A stretch of 64,000 bases of DNA from an uncultured Massilia sp. (GTDB lineage: Bacteria > Pseudomonadota > Gammaproteobacteria > Burkholderiales > Burkholderiaceae). The notes under the pieces are model-generated. The model ran no database searches, was not told the origin of the DNA, and saw nothing but the letters and a program-made list of their open reading frames with translations. Below, one piece after another: positions 17,570 to 29,513 of the stretch (within the stretch, counting starts at the first letter, position 1; each line of letters begins with the position of its first letter). Where the stretch lies: assembly GCA_946481275.1 (NCBI GenBank), contig CAMLMV010000009.1:1-64000 (forward strand), in the 5' to 3' direction. The translations under genes and the position numbers were made by a program.

Positions 17570-19228
17570 ATGTCACTGTCGATCAACAATCAATCTTTGT
17601 CCCTCCACGCCCAGCGCAGGCTGGCGGAGCACACGAACGAGGTCACGCGCCTCGTCTCGCGCCTGAGCTCGGGCATGCGCATCACGAGCGCCGCGGACGA
17701 TCCGGCCGGCCAGGCCGTGGCGGGACGCATGAAGTCGCAGCTGACCGGGATGCGCCAGGCCATGCGCGGCATCAACGACGCGACGTCGATGCTGCAGGTG
17801 GCGGACAGCACGCTGTCGAGCATCACCGACAGGCTGCAGCGCCTGCGCGAACTGGCGGTCGCATCTGGCAACGGGGCGTACACCGACAGCGACCGCAACA
17901 CGCTGCAGGCGGAAGCGGACCAGATCCTGTCCCAGATCACCGAAATGGGCAATGGCGCCTCGTTCAATGGCCAGGCGATCTTTTCTCCGGCAACCGAGAA
18001 CGGCAACGAGGACAAGAAGAAGCGCGCCGTGCTGGACAGCCTCAAGGCCGGCTGGCTGAGTGCCGCCGAAGACATGGTCCAGCAGTACTACGGCCTGCAG
18101 GGCGACGGCGTGACCCTGAAGATCAACCTCGACACGACGGACGGCAGCAGCGGCGTGCTCGCGTCCGTCACGGGGTCGACGGCGCCCGGCAGCGACGTCA
18201 CGCTGAACATCGACATGGCCGATTTCAGCGACATGAGCACGCCCGACGGCGGTACCGGCCCGGTGTACGACGACCGCGTCATCGCGCACGAGATGGTGCA
18301 CGCGATCATGCTGCGCTCGACCAGTTTCAATTTCCCGCAATGGTTTACCGAAGGCACCGCCGAGCTGATCCATGGTGCGGACGAGCGCCTGGCGGGCGCG
18401 CTGGCGGGCGGGCAGACGGCGCAGGGCATCGTCGACACGATCACGGGCGGCGGCTTCAGCTACGAAGCCGGCTACGTCGCGTCGCGCTACCTGCACGACA
18501 AGCTGAAATCGATGGGCGTCGACGGCGGCATGAAAGGCCTGATGACTTACCTGAGCCAGCACCAGTCGGCCGACCTGGACACGGCGCTCGATGCCGTCAC
18601 GGGCGGGCAATACCAGGGCCTCGGCGATTTCATGACGGATTTCGCGGCCGGCGGCGCCAGCTTCATCGCGGGCATGGACCTGACGAATGCCGACACGGGC
18701 GCGATCGGCGGCCTGGACGCGGACGGCGGGCCGTCGCGCGATGCGCAGGGCGTCGTCCCGGAATCCGGCTTCGGCACGGCCGACCGGCCGCTGCGCAACT
18801 TCAAGGTCGAGTATCCGGACATCGGCGGCGGGGCCGCGCTCCGGCACCGGGTGCAGATCCAGGTCGGCGCCTCCGCGGGCGACCTGGTCGACATGGAGTT
18901 CGCGGCCGTCAATTCCAGCGCGCTGGGCCTCACGGACCTGGACATGCGCAACACGGCGGTGGCGCTGCTGCACATCGACGACGCGCTCGCGCTCGTCACG
19001 GAGCAGCGCGTGCAGGTGGGTGCCTACAGCAACCGCATGGACGCCGCAGCCAGCAACACCCAGATGGCGTCGATGAACCTGGAAGCGGCCAGGAGCCGCA
19101 TCGAGGACGTCGACTACGCCGGGACCGCGGTCCAGTTGACGCGCGCGCAGATCCTGCAGCAGGCGGCGGCGGCCATGCTGACCCAGGCGAATGGCGAGCC
19201 GCGGGCGGTGCTGGCGCTGCTGCGCTGA
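17570..19228 (+). CDS. Flagellin with internal zinc metalloprotease domain (flagellinolysin)
   Basis: A 552-residue flagellin. Residues 1-140 are the D0/D1 N-terminal flagellin domain (SLSINNQSLSLHAQRRL; LSSGMRITSAADDPAG) and about 430-552 the C-terminal one (RIEDVDYAGTAVQLTRAQIL). The variable region between them (about 150-400) holds a protease domain with HEMVH at 240-244 and WFTEGTAELIHG at 258-269; E261 or E265 is the likely third zinc ligand. This is the arrangement of flagellinolysins, in which filament subunits are themselves proteases. No flagellar operon is adjacent. A sigma-28 promoter precedes it, but the Shine-Dalgarno is poor. Base composition matches its neighbours. Confidence 0.9.
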   Translation: MSLSINNQSLSLHAQRRLAEHTNEVTRLVSRLSSGMRITSAADDPAGQAVAGRMKSQLTGMRQAMRGINDATSMLQVADSTLSSITDRLQRLRELAVASGNGAYTDSDRNTLQAEADQILSQITEMGNGASFNGQAIFSPATENGNEDKKKRAVLDSLKAGWLSAAEDMVQQYYGLQGDGVTLKINLDTTDGSSGVLASVTGSTAPGSDVTLNIDMADFSDMSTPDGGTGPVYDDRVIAHEMVHAIMLRSTSFNFPQWFTEGTAELIHGADERLAGALAGGQTAQGIVDTITGGGFSYEAGYVASRYLHDKLKSMGVDGGMKGLMTYLSQHQSADLDTALDAVTGGQYQGLGDFMTDFAAGGASFIAGMDLTNADTGAIGGLDADGGPSRDAQGVVPESGFGTADRPLRNFKVEYPDIGGGAALRHRVQIQVGASAGDLVDMEFAAVNSSALGLTDLDMRNTAVALLHIDDALALVTEQRVQVGAYSNRMDAAASNTQMASMNLEAARSRIEDVDYAGTAVQLTRAQILQQAAAAMLTQANGEPRAVLALLR

Positions 19229-19291
19229 TTTATTGTTGCCGTTTCTGCAACGCTGAAAATCGCGGATGCGATTTACCGTCAACAGCTAGGC

Positions 19292-19297
19292 TATAAT
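19292..19297 (+). promoter_or_regulatory. Candidate -10 box of alaS
   Basis: TATAAT lies 45 bases before the alaS ATG. No good -35 is seen at standard spacing (TTTACC is 14 bases upstream). Confidence 0.45.
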
Positions 19298-19341
19298 CGA
19301 TTTTCTTTATATAGCAAGCTGCCTGAATCCGCCCCTACGAC

Positions 19342-21957
<2,616 letters not shown>

Positions 21958-21967
21958 CTGTTGTAAC

Positions 21968-22001
21968 CGCGCCGCCGCAATATGCTGATTGCGGCGGCGC
22001 G
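21968..22001 (+). terminator. Strong hairpin after alaS, probable terminator
   Basis: A perfect 14-base stem, CGCGCCGCCGCAAT (21968-21981) with ATTGCGGCGGCGCG (21988-22001), has a 6-base loop and the moderately T-rich tail TGTGTTGT. It lies 10 bases after the alaS stop. Confidence 0.6.
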
Positions 22002-22160
22002 TGTGTTGTAATTGGAATGGGATTTGAGCTGTATCAACTCTTGTTTCAATGGATAAGTAGGCAGCAAAGCTGTCCGCCACACATCCCTCTCATCCGGTCA
22101 TCGCCGCCTCATCTCTATCTGCCTGTCAAGTAATTGCCGTTGTTACAACGCAACACGGAT

Positions 22161-22173
22161 ACCAAATTTTGGT
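22161..22173. promoter_or_regulatory. Perfect palindrome upstream of tusA-like gene
   Basis: ACCAAATTTTGGT is a perfect palindrome around a central base. It lies where a -35 region would be for the CATAAT box at 22183-22188. It may be an operator; no regulator can be named. Confidence 0.3.
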
Positions 22174-22240
22174 GCGGCGCGTCATAATGGGCCAATTGGA
22201 GTACTATCGGGTCCATGCCCTACCAACTAGCAGGCAATCG

Positions 22241-22498
22241 ATGAGCGAAACCATAATCGACACCGGCACCATCGAGGTCCAGAAGGACCTGGATGCGCGT
22301 GGCTTGAACTGCCCGCTGCCGATCCTCAAGGCCAAGAAGGCCCTCGCGGAACTGGCCAGTGGCGAGGTGCTGCGCATCGTCGCCACCGACACCGGTTCGG
22401 TACGCGACTTCCAGGCGTTCGCCAAGCAGACGGGCAATGCCCTGCTGGCGCACACGCACATCAACGGCGAATTCACGTTCTGGCTGCGCCGGAAATAA
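22241..22498 (+). CDS. tusA: TusA-family sulfurtransferase
   Basis: An 85-residue TusA-fold protein. The signature LNCPLPILKAKKAL contains CPxP at 24-27, with C24 the persulfide-carrying residue. TusA passes sulfur from IscS to the TusBCD relay for tRNA 2-thiouridine and supports Moco and other sulfur pathways. No partner gene is adjacent. The ATG at 22241 is chosen because the conserved fold begins soon after; a longer frame upstream lacks similarity. Confidence 0.85.
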   Translation: MSETIIDTGTIEVQKDLDARGLNCPLPILKAKKALAELASGEVLRIVATDTGSVRDFQAFAKQTGNALLAHTHINGEFTFWLRRK

Positions 22499-22629
22499 CG
22501 ACAGCCTTTCCCTGACCGCCCGGTACGCCGGGCATCCCGCACCCCGCCCGCAAGGAAACCCGCCAACACACAATCAAGTACGATTAGGGCATTTCCTCTA
22601 ACCGAAAAACGCACGATCGTGCTTTAATT

Positions 22630-22658
22630 CTGACCTGAACGGAATTTGCTTTTATAAT
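22630..22658 (+). promoter_or_regulatory. Promoter of the etfBA operon
   Basis: CTGACC (22630-22635), a 17-base spacer, then TATAAT (22653-22658), 44 bases upstream of the etfB ATG. A good sigma-70 candidate. Confidence 0.6.
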
Positions 22659-22701
22659 TCGGATCATTTTTAGTCTTTCACCCATTTTTCAAAGGCACAC
22701 T

Positions 22702-23451
22702 ATGAAAGTCCTGGTACCCGTCAAACGCGTGGTCGACTACAACGTCAAGGTCCGCGTCAAGTCCGACGGCAGCGGCGTCGATATCGCCAACGTCAAGATG
22801 TCGATGAACCCGTTCGACGAGATCGCGGTGGAAGAAGCCACGCGCCTGAAGGAAGCCGGCAAGGTCACCGAGATCGTGGCCGTGACCTGCGGCGTGGCCC
22901 AGGCCCAGGAAACCCTGCGTACCGCGATGGCGATCGGCGCCGACCGCGGCGTGCTGGTCGAGACCGGTGCCGAGATCGAGCCGCTGGGCGTGGCCAAGGT
23001 GTTGAAGGCGCTGGCCGTCGAAGAGCAGCCGCAACTGATCATCCTGGGCAAGCAGGCGATCGACGACGATTCGAACCAGACCGGCCAGATGCTGGCTGCG
23101 CTGCTGGGCTGGCCGCAGGCGACGTTCGCCTCGAAGGTCGTGCTGGAAGACGGCAAGGTCACCGTGACCCGCGAAGTGGACGGCGGCCTGGAAACCGTGG
23201 CGCTGAGCCTGCCGGCCATCGTCACCACCGACCTGCGCCTGAACGAGCCGCGCTACGTCACGCTGCCGAACATCATGAAGGCCAAGAAAAAGCCGCTGAC
23301 GACCGTCAAGCCGGAAGACCTGGGCGTCGACGTCACGCCGCGCCTGAAGACCGTCAAGGTCGCCGAGCCGGCCAAGCGTTCGGCCGGCGTCAAAGTGCCC
23401 GATGTGGCGACCCTCGTTGCGAAGCTGCGCACCGAAGCCAAAGTCATCTAA
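22702..23451 (+). CDS. etfB: Electron transfer flavoprotein, beta subunit
   Basis: A 249-residue small subunit of ETF, which accepts electrons from acyl-CoA dehydrogenases and passes them to ETF-ubiquinone oxidoreductase. The start [20 protein letters not shown] and the ETF-beta signature around [27 protein letters not shown] are present. The AMP-binding region ([15 protein letters not shown]) is intact. It is followed by etfA after 16 bases and by an acyl-CoA dehydrogenase gene after the etfA terminator. Confidence 0.96.
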   Translation: MKVLVPVKRVVDYNVKVRVKSDGSGVDIANVKMSMNPFDEIAVEEATRLKEAGKVTEIVAVTCGVAQAQETLRTAMAIGADRGVLVETGAEIEPLGVAKVLKALAVEEQPQLIILGKQAIDDDSNQTGQMLAALLGWPQATFASKVVLEDGKVTVTREVDGGLETVALSLPAIVTTDLRLNEPRYVTLPNIMKAKKKPLTTVKPEDLGVDVTPRLKTVKVAEPAKRSAGVKVPDVATLVAKLRTEAKVI

Positions 23452-23467
23452 TTAAGGAATTTCATCC

Positions 23468-24400
23468 ATGGTCGCACTCGTCATTGCTGAACACGACAAC
23501 GCCCACCTGAAGGCTGTCACCCTGAACACCGTCACCGCAGCCGCGCAATGCGGCGGGGACGTCCACATCCTCGTCGCCGGCAGCGGTTGCGGCGCCGTCG
23601 CGGAAGCGGCCGCCAAGGTCGCGGGCGTGGCGAAAGTGCTGGTCGCCGACGCGCCGCAATTCGCCGACGGCCTCGCCGAGAACGTCGCCGAGCAGATCCT
23701 GGCCGTCGCAAGCGCTTACTCGCACATCCTGGCCCCGGCTTCGGCCTTCGGCAAGAACGTGCTGCCGCGCGTCGCCGCCAAGCTGGACGTCGCCCAGATC
23801 TCGGAAATCACCAAGGTCGATGCGCCCGACACCTTCGAGCGTCCGATCTACGCCGGTAACGCCATCGCCACCGTGCAGTCGACGGACAACGTGAAGGTCA
23901 TCACCGTGCGCGGCACCGGCTTCGACGCCGCCGCCGCCGAAGGTGGCTCGGCCGCCGTGGAAACGGTCGCCGCCGTCGCGGACTCGGGCAAGTCGAGCTT
24001 CGTGGGCCGCGAGCTGGCCAAGTCGGACCGTCCGGAACTGACCGGCGCCAAGGTCGTCGTTTCCGGCGGCCGCGGCATGGGTTCGGGCGACAACTTCAAG
24101 ATCCTGGAGCCGCTGGCCGACAAGCTGGGTGCCGCGATGGGCGCATCGCGCGCCGCCGTCGACGCGGGCTACGTGCCGAACGACTGGCAGGTGGGCCAGA
24201 CCGGCAAGATCGTCGCGCCGCAACTGTACATCGCCGTCGGTATCTCGGGCGCGATCCAGCACCTGGCCGGCATGAAGGATTCCAAGACCATCGTCGCCAT
24301 CAACAAGGATCCGGAAGCGCCGATCTTCTCGGTGGCGGACTACGGCATCGTCGGCGACCTGTTCGAAGTCGTGCCCGCCCTGGTCAAAGAACTGGGCTAA
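23468..24400 (+). CDS. etfA: Electron transfer flavoprotein, alpha subunit
   Basis: A 310-residue large ETF subunit. The C-terminal FAD-binding domain is complete, with [59 protein letters not shown] and NKDPEAPIF. The N-terminal domain pairs with EtfB. The length is normal. A strong terminator follows directly, so the acyl-CoA dehydrogenase gene downstream needs its own promoter or read-through. Confidence 0.96.
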   Translation: MVALVIAEHDNAHLKAVTLNTVTAAAQCGGDVHILVAGSGCGAVAEAAAKVAGVAKVLVADAPQFADGLAENVAEQILAVASAYSHILAPASAFGKNVLPRVAAKLDVAQISEITKVDAPDTFERPIYAGNAIATVQSTDNVKVITVRGTGFDAAAAEGGSAAVETVAAVADSGKSSFVGRELAKSDRPELTGAKVVVSGGRGMGSGDNFKILEPLADKLGAAMGASRAAVDAGYVPNDWQVGQTGKIVAPQLYIAVGISGAIQHLAGMKDSKTIVAINKDPEAPIFSVADYGIVGDLFEVVPALVKELG

Positions 24401-24417
24401 TTACGTCGTACCCTAGG

Positions 24418-24441
24418 GGCGGGAACCCTCCCGCCTTTTTT
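24418..24441 (+). terminator. Rho-independent terminator after etfA
   Basis: Stem GGCGGGA (24418-24424) with TCCCGCC (24429-24435), a 4-base loop and a run of six T. It separates etfBA from the acyl-CoA dehydrogenase gene 50 bases further on. Confidence 0.85.
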
Positions 24442-24490
24442 GCGGCCGGCGATTGACGTATACGTAAATCGAGAAAACCAGGAGACTGCG

Positions 24491-26281
24491 GTGACCTATC
24501 AAGCCCCCCTGAAGGACATGCTGTTCGTCGTGAACGAACTGGCCAACCTGTCCGAGATCAACCAACTGCCCGGCTGCGAAGACGCGACGCCCGACACCGT
24601 CGAAGCCGTGCTGGAAGAGAACGCGAAGTTCTGCGGCGAAGTCGTCGCCCCGCTGAATCATTCCGGCGACAAGGAGCCGAGCTACTGGCACGACGGCCAG
24701 GTCACGACGTCGAAAGGGTTCAAGGAAGCGTTCCGCGGTTTCGCGGACGCCGGCTGGCAGGGCGTGCAGCACCCGGCGGAATTCGGCGGCCAGGGCCTGC
24801 CCAAGCTCGTCGCCACGCCGTGCATCGAGATGCTCAACAGCGCGAACATCGCGTTCGCCCTCGTCGGCCTGCTGACGGACGGCGCCATCGAAGCGCTGCT
24901 GACGGCCGGCACCGCCGAGCAGAAGACGCGCTTCATCGAGCCCCTGATCACCGGCAAGTGGACCGGCACGATGAACCTGACGGAGCCGCAGGCCGGTTCC
25001 GACCTCGCCGCCGTGCGCACGCGCGCCGTGCCGCAGGGTGACGGCACCTATAAAATCTTCGGCACCAAGATCTTCATCACCTACGGTGAGCACGACATGG
25101 CCGAGAACATCATTCACCTCGTGCTGGCGCGCACGCCGGACGCGCCCCCGGGCGTGAAGGGGATCTCGCTGTTCATCGTGCCGAAGTTCATGGTCAATGA
25201 CGACGGCTCGCTGGGTGAGCGCAACGACGTGCACTGCGTGTCGATCGAGCACAAGCTGGGCATCAAGGCGAGCCCGACCGCGGTGCTGCAGTTCGGCGAC
25301 CATGGCGGCGCCATCGGCACGCTCGTCGGCGAAGAAAACCGCGGCCTCGAATACATGTTCATCATGATGAACGCGGCCCGCTTCGGCGTCGGCATGCAGG
25401 GCATCGGCCTCGCCGAGCGCGCCTACCAGCAGGCCGTCGCGTTCGCGAAGGAGCGCGTCCAGTCGCGCGCCGTCGAAGGTTCCGCCGGCCCGGTCGCCAT
25501 CATCAACCACCCGGACGTGCGCCGCATGCTGATGTCGATGCGCGCCCAGACGGAAGCGGCGCGCGCGCTGGCCTACGTCGGCGCCGGCCTGTCCGACCTG
25601 GCGCACAGCCATCCGGATGAGGCGACGCGCAAGGCCAACCTGGCCGTGTACGAATACCTCGTTCCGGTGATCAAGGGCTGGTCGACGGAGATGAGCGAGA
25701 ACGTCGCCCGCGACGGCGTGCAGGTGCATGGCGGCATGGGCTTCATCGAGGAGACGGGCGCCGCCCAGCACTACCGCGATGCCAAGATCCTCACGATCTA
25801 CGAAGGCACGACGGCGATCCAGGCCAATGACCTCGTGGGCCGCAAGACGGTGCGCGACGGCGGCGCCGTGGCGAAATCCATCCTCGCGCAGGTGCGCGCG
25901 ACCGAGGCGCAGCTGGCCGAGGCGCAGGATGCGGACTTCAGTGCGATCCGCAGCCAACTGGGCGCGGGCAGCGCGGCGCTGGAAGCCGTCGTCGACTACG
26001 TCGTGGCGAACACGAAAGCCGACCCGCGCGCCGTGTTCGCGGGCAGCGTCCTGTACCTGAAGCTGGCCGGCGTCGTGCTGGGCGGCTGGCAGATGGCGCG
26101 CGCGGCCCTCGTGGCCCGCCAGAAGCTGGATGCCGGCGACGGCGACGCGGCGTTCTACCGCGCCAAGATCGCCACCGCGCGCTTCTTTGCCGACCACGTG
26201 CTGTCGCAGGCGGATGGCCTGCGCCACGCCATCGTGGACGGTGCCGCTGGCGTGCTGGCGCTGGACGTCGAGCAGTTCTGA
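24491..26281 (+). CDS. Long-form acyl-CoA dehydrogenase (DmdC/AcdA-like)
   Basis: A 596-residue FAD-dependent acyl-CoA dehydrogenase, longer than the usual ~380 residues because of an extra C-terminal domain, as in DmdC-type enzymes. Motifs include MNLTEPQAGSDLAAVRT, FITYGEHDM, VHGGMGFIEETGAAQHYRDA and the catalytic-region YEGTTAIQANDL. The GTG at 24491, after CAGGAGAC, is preferred to upstream codons inside the terminator region. Context with etfBA supports electron flow to ETF. Substrate chain length is unknown; methylmercaptopropionyl-CoA activity is possible but unsupported. Confidence 0.9.
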   Translation: MTYQAPLKDMLFVVNELANLSEINQLPGCEDATPDTVEAVLEENAKFCGEVVAPLNHSGDKEPSYWHDGQVTTSKGFKEAFRGFADAGWQGVQHPAEFGGQGLPKLVATPCIEMLNSANIAFALVGLLTDGAIEALLTAGTAEQKTRFIEPLITGKWTGTMNLTEPQAGSDLAAVRTRAVPQGDGTYKIFGTKIFITYGEHDMAENIIHLVLARTPDAPPGVKGISLFIVPKFMVNDDGSLGERNDVHCVSIEHKLGIKASPTAVLQFGDHGGAIGTLVGEENRGLEYMFIMMNAARFGVGMQGIGLAERAYQQAVAFAKERVQSRAVEGSAGPVAIINHPDVRRMLMSMRAQTEAARALAYVGAGLSDLAHSHPDEATRKANLAVYEYLVPVIKGWSTEMSENVARDGVQVHGGMGFIEETGAAQHYRDAKILTIYEGTTAIQANDLVGRKTVRDGGAVAKSILAQVRATEAQLAEAQDADFSAIRSQLGAGSAALEAVVDYVVANTKADPRAVFAGSVLYLKLAGVVLGGWQMARAALVARQKLDAGDGDAAFYRAKIATARFFADHVLSQADGLRHAIVDGAAGVLALDVEQF

Positions 26282-26300
26282 CGGCTGGATGTGCTTGTAA

Positions 26301-26323
26301 AGCGGCCTGCGGGCCGCTTTTTT
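26301..26323 (+). terminator. Rho-independent terminator after the acyl-CoA dehydrogenase gene
   Basis: Stem AGCGGCC (26301-26307) with GGCCGCT (26312-26318), a 4-base loop and a T run. Confidence 0.85.
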
Positions 26324-26451
26324 CATGGGCCGCAGCAGGCGATTTGTTGTGTGCTGCCGACCGGAATTCTGCGTTTGACGCCCGTCATGCGTGGCGGGTA
26401 AGTGACGCTCCTAGAATCGATTCGTCGCATCCACAATCGAAGGAGCGCCCC

Positions 26452-27159
26452 ATGATTCCCCTGAAGCCTGGCAAGGTGTTGCCGATTGCCGTCGCCTGTA
26501 CGGTGTTGTCCGCGCTGGCGGCCTGCGGCGGCGGCGGCGACGCCACCCCCAAGACGGCCGCGAACGATCCACCGGCTGCGCCGGCGCCCGCACCGGCGCC
26601 CGCGCCTTCACCTGCACCTGCGCCGGCGCCGCCCAGCGATCCCGCGCCGCCGACCGATATCGTGCTGGAGCCGGGCTACACCAAGCTCTATACGACCCTG
26701 GACAGCAGGCCGCAGTGGCCGGCCTGGAGCCATACGGGCACGGCCGTCGTCGATGGCGTGGGGTGCGCGAAAAACGAGGATTACCACATCCACGCGCTCC
26801 TCTCGATCTACCAGGACGGCATACGGCTCGGCTTGCCGGACTCGATCGGGCGCGGTAGCGGCTGTTCGTACGAAATGCACACGCACGACATCACCGGCAT
26901 CCTGCACGTCGAGACGGACGTGCCCAAGGTGTTCACGTTGGGACAGTTCTTTGCGTTGTGGGGGCAGCCGCTGGGCACTGCGGCGGTGGCGGGACTGCCC
27001 GGCAAGCCGACCTATTACGTGATCGACAAGGAACAGGTGGTGCGCTTCACGGGCGATCCGGCCACGATCGCGCTGAACGCGCACCGCGAGATCGTGATCG
27101 TGACGGGCACGCCGCCCGTGCAGGTGCCGCGGTACGACTGGGGCGCGACCGGGCTGTGA
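26452..27159 (+). CDS. Putative lipoprotein with Pro/Ala-rich linker
   Basis: A 235-residue predicted lipoprotein. The signal peptide ends in the lipobox LAAC, with C25 as the lipidated residue. A Gly run and an Ala-Pro-rich linker (about residues 40-68) lead to a globular domain of about 165 residues with His-rich stretches (DYHIHALLSIYQDG, YEMHTHDITGILHVE) that suggest metal binding. I cannot name the family. AAGGAGCG precedes the ATG. It is monocistronic and convergent with the TM2 gene. Confidence 0.7.
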   Translation: MIPLKPGKVLPIAVACTVLSALAACGGGGDATPKTAANDPPAAPAPAPAPAPSPAPAPAPPSDPAPPTDIVLEPGYTKLYTTLDSRPQWPAWSHTGTAVVDGVGCAKNEDYHIHALLSIYQDGIRLGLPDSIGRGSGCSYEMHTHDITGILHVETDVPKVFTLGQFFALWGQPLGTAAVAGLPGKPTYYVIDKEQVVRFTGDPATIALNAHREIVIVTGTPPVQVPRYDWGATGL

Positions 27160-27176
27160 AGTCTACACTGAGCTGG

Positions 27177-27590
27177 TCAGCCGTATGCGCCGCCGGTGTA
27201 GAGCAGGTCGAACAGGCGCGAGAGGGTGGCGATGAACGCCGTCGTGCCGACCAGCATCGTGACCACGACGAGCAGGATCACGAACCAGTGCGACGCGGAG
27301 CGGCGGCCGGAGTTGCGGTTGTAGCGGGCATCCCATTTCTCGTCCGGCGTGAGGCCGAGGATGAGTGCTTCGCCGAAGCCGACGAGCCAGGACAGGATGA
27401 GCGGCAGCAGGACCCAGAAAGGATTCGGCGCATGGCCGAGGCCGTACACGAGGCCGGTGGCCGGGAGGCTGCAGACGTGGAGCAGGCCGAGGCGGTCGAC
27501 GCTGCCCTTGAGGTAGAAACGGTGCGCGCCGAGTCCGCCGAGCAGGAAGGCGAGGGCGGTGGCGAAGGTCTTGTTCTTGTGTTGCGACAT
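27177..27590 (-). CDS. TM2-domain membrane protein
   Basis: A 137-residue inner-membrane protein with a TM2-type module: FLLGGLGAHRFYLKGSVDRLG followed by hydrophobic helices and the DEKWDARYN segment, then a last helix (WFVILLVVVTMLVGTTAFI). The function is unknown. The ATG at 27588-27590 (MSQHKNK) is the likely start; a TTG at 27629 would add 13 residues. It has no clear Shine-Dalgarno. Confidence 0.7.
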   Translation of the reverse strand: MSQHKNKTFATALAFLLGGLGAHRFYLKGSVDRLGLLHVCSLPATGLVYGLGHAPNPFWVLLPLILSWLVGFGEALILGLTPDEKWDARYNRNSGRRSASHWFVILLVVVTMLVGTTAFIATLSRLFDLLYTGGAYG

Positions 27591-27725
27591 CGAATAAATG
27601 TTGAAAGGAAAGCCATCAGTATCGTCCAAAAGCGGGCTCCATAGTGGCGGAGTGTCGCAAAATCGGCGATAATCTTGGATTCGGCCGGGACTGCGCGCCA
27701 GCGTTCTTGGTTTTTATGTAAATGC

Positions 27726-27755
27726 TTGCTGATGCAGGATAGAGCGCGCTATAAT
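27726..27755 (+). promoter_or_regulatory. Promoter of the rpsP operon
   Basis: TTGCTG (27726-27731), an 18-base spacer and a perfect TATAAT (27750-27755), 38 bases before the rpsP ATG. Confidence 0.55.
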
Positions 27756-27793
27756 CGTCGGCTTTCTCCGTCCAGCTTACTATTGGAAATATT

Positions 27794-28042
27794 ATGGTCG
27801 TTATTCGTTTAGCTCGTGGTGGTGCCAAGAAGCGCCCGTTCTACAACATCGTTGCAACCGACTCGCGCAATCGCCGCGACGGCCGTTTCATCGAGCGCAT
27901 CGGTTACTACAACCCGATGGCTTCGGGCAAAGAAGTCGCCCTGAACGTCACCGCTGACCGCCTGTCGTACTGGCAAGGCGTGGGCGCACAGCTGTCGCCG
28001 GCTGTTGCTCGCCTGGTGGCTACGCAAAAGGCTGCTGCTTAA
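27794..28042 (+). CDS. rpsP: 30S ribosomal protein S16
   Basis: An 82-residue ribosomal protein S16, needed for 30S assembly. The opening [19 protein letters not shown] and the motif [14 protein letters not shown] are diagnostic. It is the first gene of the conserved rpsP-rimM-trmD-rplS operon, and rimM follows after 20 bases. Confidence 0.97.
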   Translation: MVVIRLARGGAKKRPFYNIVATDSRNRRDGRFIERIGYYNPMASGKEVALNVTADRLSYWQGVGAQLSPAVARLVATQKAAA

Positions 28043-28062
28043 TACAGCGAAGGTTTTACGGT

Positions 28063-28638
28063 TTGACAGATTCTGCAGCACATTCGGCATCGGCATCCGC
28101 GCAAGCGGTGCCTGACGACCTGATCCAGGTCGGCCACATCACCGGCGCCTACGGGATCCGGGGCGGTGTCCGCGTGACACCGTATTCGATGGATGCGGAT
28201 GCGCTGTTGAGCGTCAAAACCTGGTGGATCGACAAGCCGTCGCTGCGTACCGTGCAAGTGCGGAACGCGAAGTACCACAGCGGCGACGTGACGGCCACAC
28301 TGGTCGACGTGACCGACCGCGAAGCGGCCGAGGCACTCAAGGGTGCCACGGTGCAGGTGTCGCGATCGGACTTTCCGGAACTTCCGGAAGACGAGTATTA
28401 CTGGACCGACCTGATCGGCTTGGATGCGGTCAACCTGCAGGGCGAAGCGCTCGGCAAGGTCTCCGACATGATGCACAACGGCGCGCAGTCCATCCTGCGG
28501 ATCACGCCCGTGCCCGATCCGAACGCCGCTCCCGACGTGAAAGCGCCGGAGCGGCTGGTGCCGTTCGTGGACCAGTACGTCAAGACGGTCGACCTGCAAG
28601 CCCGACTGATTACCCTGGACTGGGGCCTGGATTATTGA
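28063..28638 (+). CDS. rimM: 16S rRNA processing protein RimM
   Basis: A 191-residue factor for 30S maturation that binds S19. The N-terminal RimM domain begins at VGHITGAYGIRGGVRVTPYS and the PRC-barrel domain at PEDEYYWTDLIGL. The start is TTG at 28063 with AAGG about 9 bases upstream; no ATG exists before the conserved domain. Its operon position confirms the identity. A non-canonical TTG may lower its output relative to S16. Confidence 0.93.
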   Translation: MTDSAAHSASASAQAVPDDLIQVGHITGAYGIRGGVRVTPYSMDADALLSVKTWWIDKPSLRTVQVRNAKYHSGDVTATLVDVTDREAAEALKGATVQVSRSDFPELPEDEYYWTDLIGLDAVNLQGEALGKVSDMMHNGAQSILRITPVPDPNAAPDVKAPERLVPFVDQYVKTVDLQARLITLDWGLDY

Positions 28639-28664
28639 TCCCGTCCACCTGAAGCGAGGTCCCG

Positions 28665-29426
28665 ATGCAGTTTGACGTCGTGAGCTTGTTTCCCGAAATG
28701 TTTGCCGCATTGACGCAGTCGGGTGTGACCCGGCGCGCGCACGAGCAGGGCTTGTGGAACCTGTCGATCTGGAATCCGCGCGATTTCACGACGGACCGCC
28801 ACCGCACCGTGGACGATCGCCCGTATGGCGGCGGTCCCGGCATGGTGATGCTGGCCAGGCCGCTCGAAGCGACGATCAACGCGGCGAAGCAGCGCCAGAT
28901 CGACATGGGCTTGCCCGCACCGCGGGTCGTGTTCATGTCGCCGCAAGGCAAACCGCTGACGCACGAACGCGTGATGGGCTTGAAGAACGAGCCCGGCCTC
29001 GTCGTGCTGTGCGGACGCTACGAAGCGGTCGACCAGCGTTTGCTGGACCGTGTCGTCGACGAGGAAATTTCCCTCGGCGATTTCGTGCTGTCCGGCGGGG
29101 AGCTCCCGGCGATGGCGCTGATGGATGCCGTGGTGCGGCAGCTGCCCGGTGTGCTGGGCGACGACGCATCCGCGGTCGAAGACAGTTTTGTCAACGGCCT
29201 GCTGGATTCGCCGCATTACACGCGTCCCGAAGTCTACGAAGGCGTGGCCGTGCCGCCCGTGCTGATGGGTGGCAACCACGCCGAGATCATGAAGTGGCGC
29301 CGAAAGCGGCAGCTCGAGGCGACCGCGAAGAAACGGCCGGATCTGCTGGACAAGGCGCGTGGCGCCGGTCTGCTGACGAAGGCCGACGAGCAGTTTCTCG
29401 CAACCTTGGAAAAGGTCGCGGAATAA
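28665..29426 (+). CDS. trmD: tRNA (guanine-37-N1)-methyltransferase
   Basis: A 253-residue SPOUT-fold methyltransferase that makes m1G37 in tRNAs and prevents +1 frameshifting. The start [13 protein letters not shown], the [13 protein letters not shown] motif and the knotted AdoMet site ([33 protein letters not shown]) are all intact. It lies 26 bases after rimM in the standard operon. Confidence 0.97.
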   Translation: MQFDVVSLFPEMFAALTQSGVTRRAHEQGLWNLSIWNPRDFTTDRHRTVDDRPYGGGPGMVMLARPLEATINAAKQRQIDMGLPAPRVVFMSPQGKPLTHERVMGLKNEPGLVVLCGRYEAVDQRLLDRVVDEEISLGDFVLSGGELPAMALMDAVVRQLPGVLGDDASAVEDSFVNGLLDSPHYTRPEVYEGVAVPPVLMGGNHAEIMKWRRKRQLEATAKKRPDLLDKARGAGLLTKADEQFLATLEKVAE

Positions 29427-29513
29427 AGGCGGTACCCATCGGGGTATCGTGTTCAACCCCATCCTCTACCGGGCATCGAACGCGCCGGCAAGATGGTAAT
29501 AGGAGTCATAAAA

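Noticed and set aside
17570..19228. The insertion in the flagellin considered as a foreign insertion or a frame error.
   Set aside because: The reading frame is continuous, codon bias is uniform across domains, and the zinc motif and flanks match the known flagellinolysin plan.
22518..22533. GCCCGG/CCGGGC hairpin after the tusA-like gene as a terminator.
   Set aside because: The stem is only 6 pairs and no T run follows.
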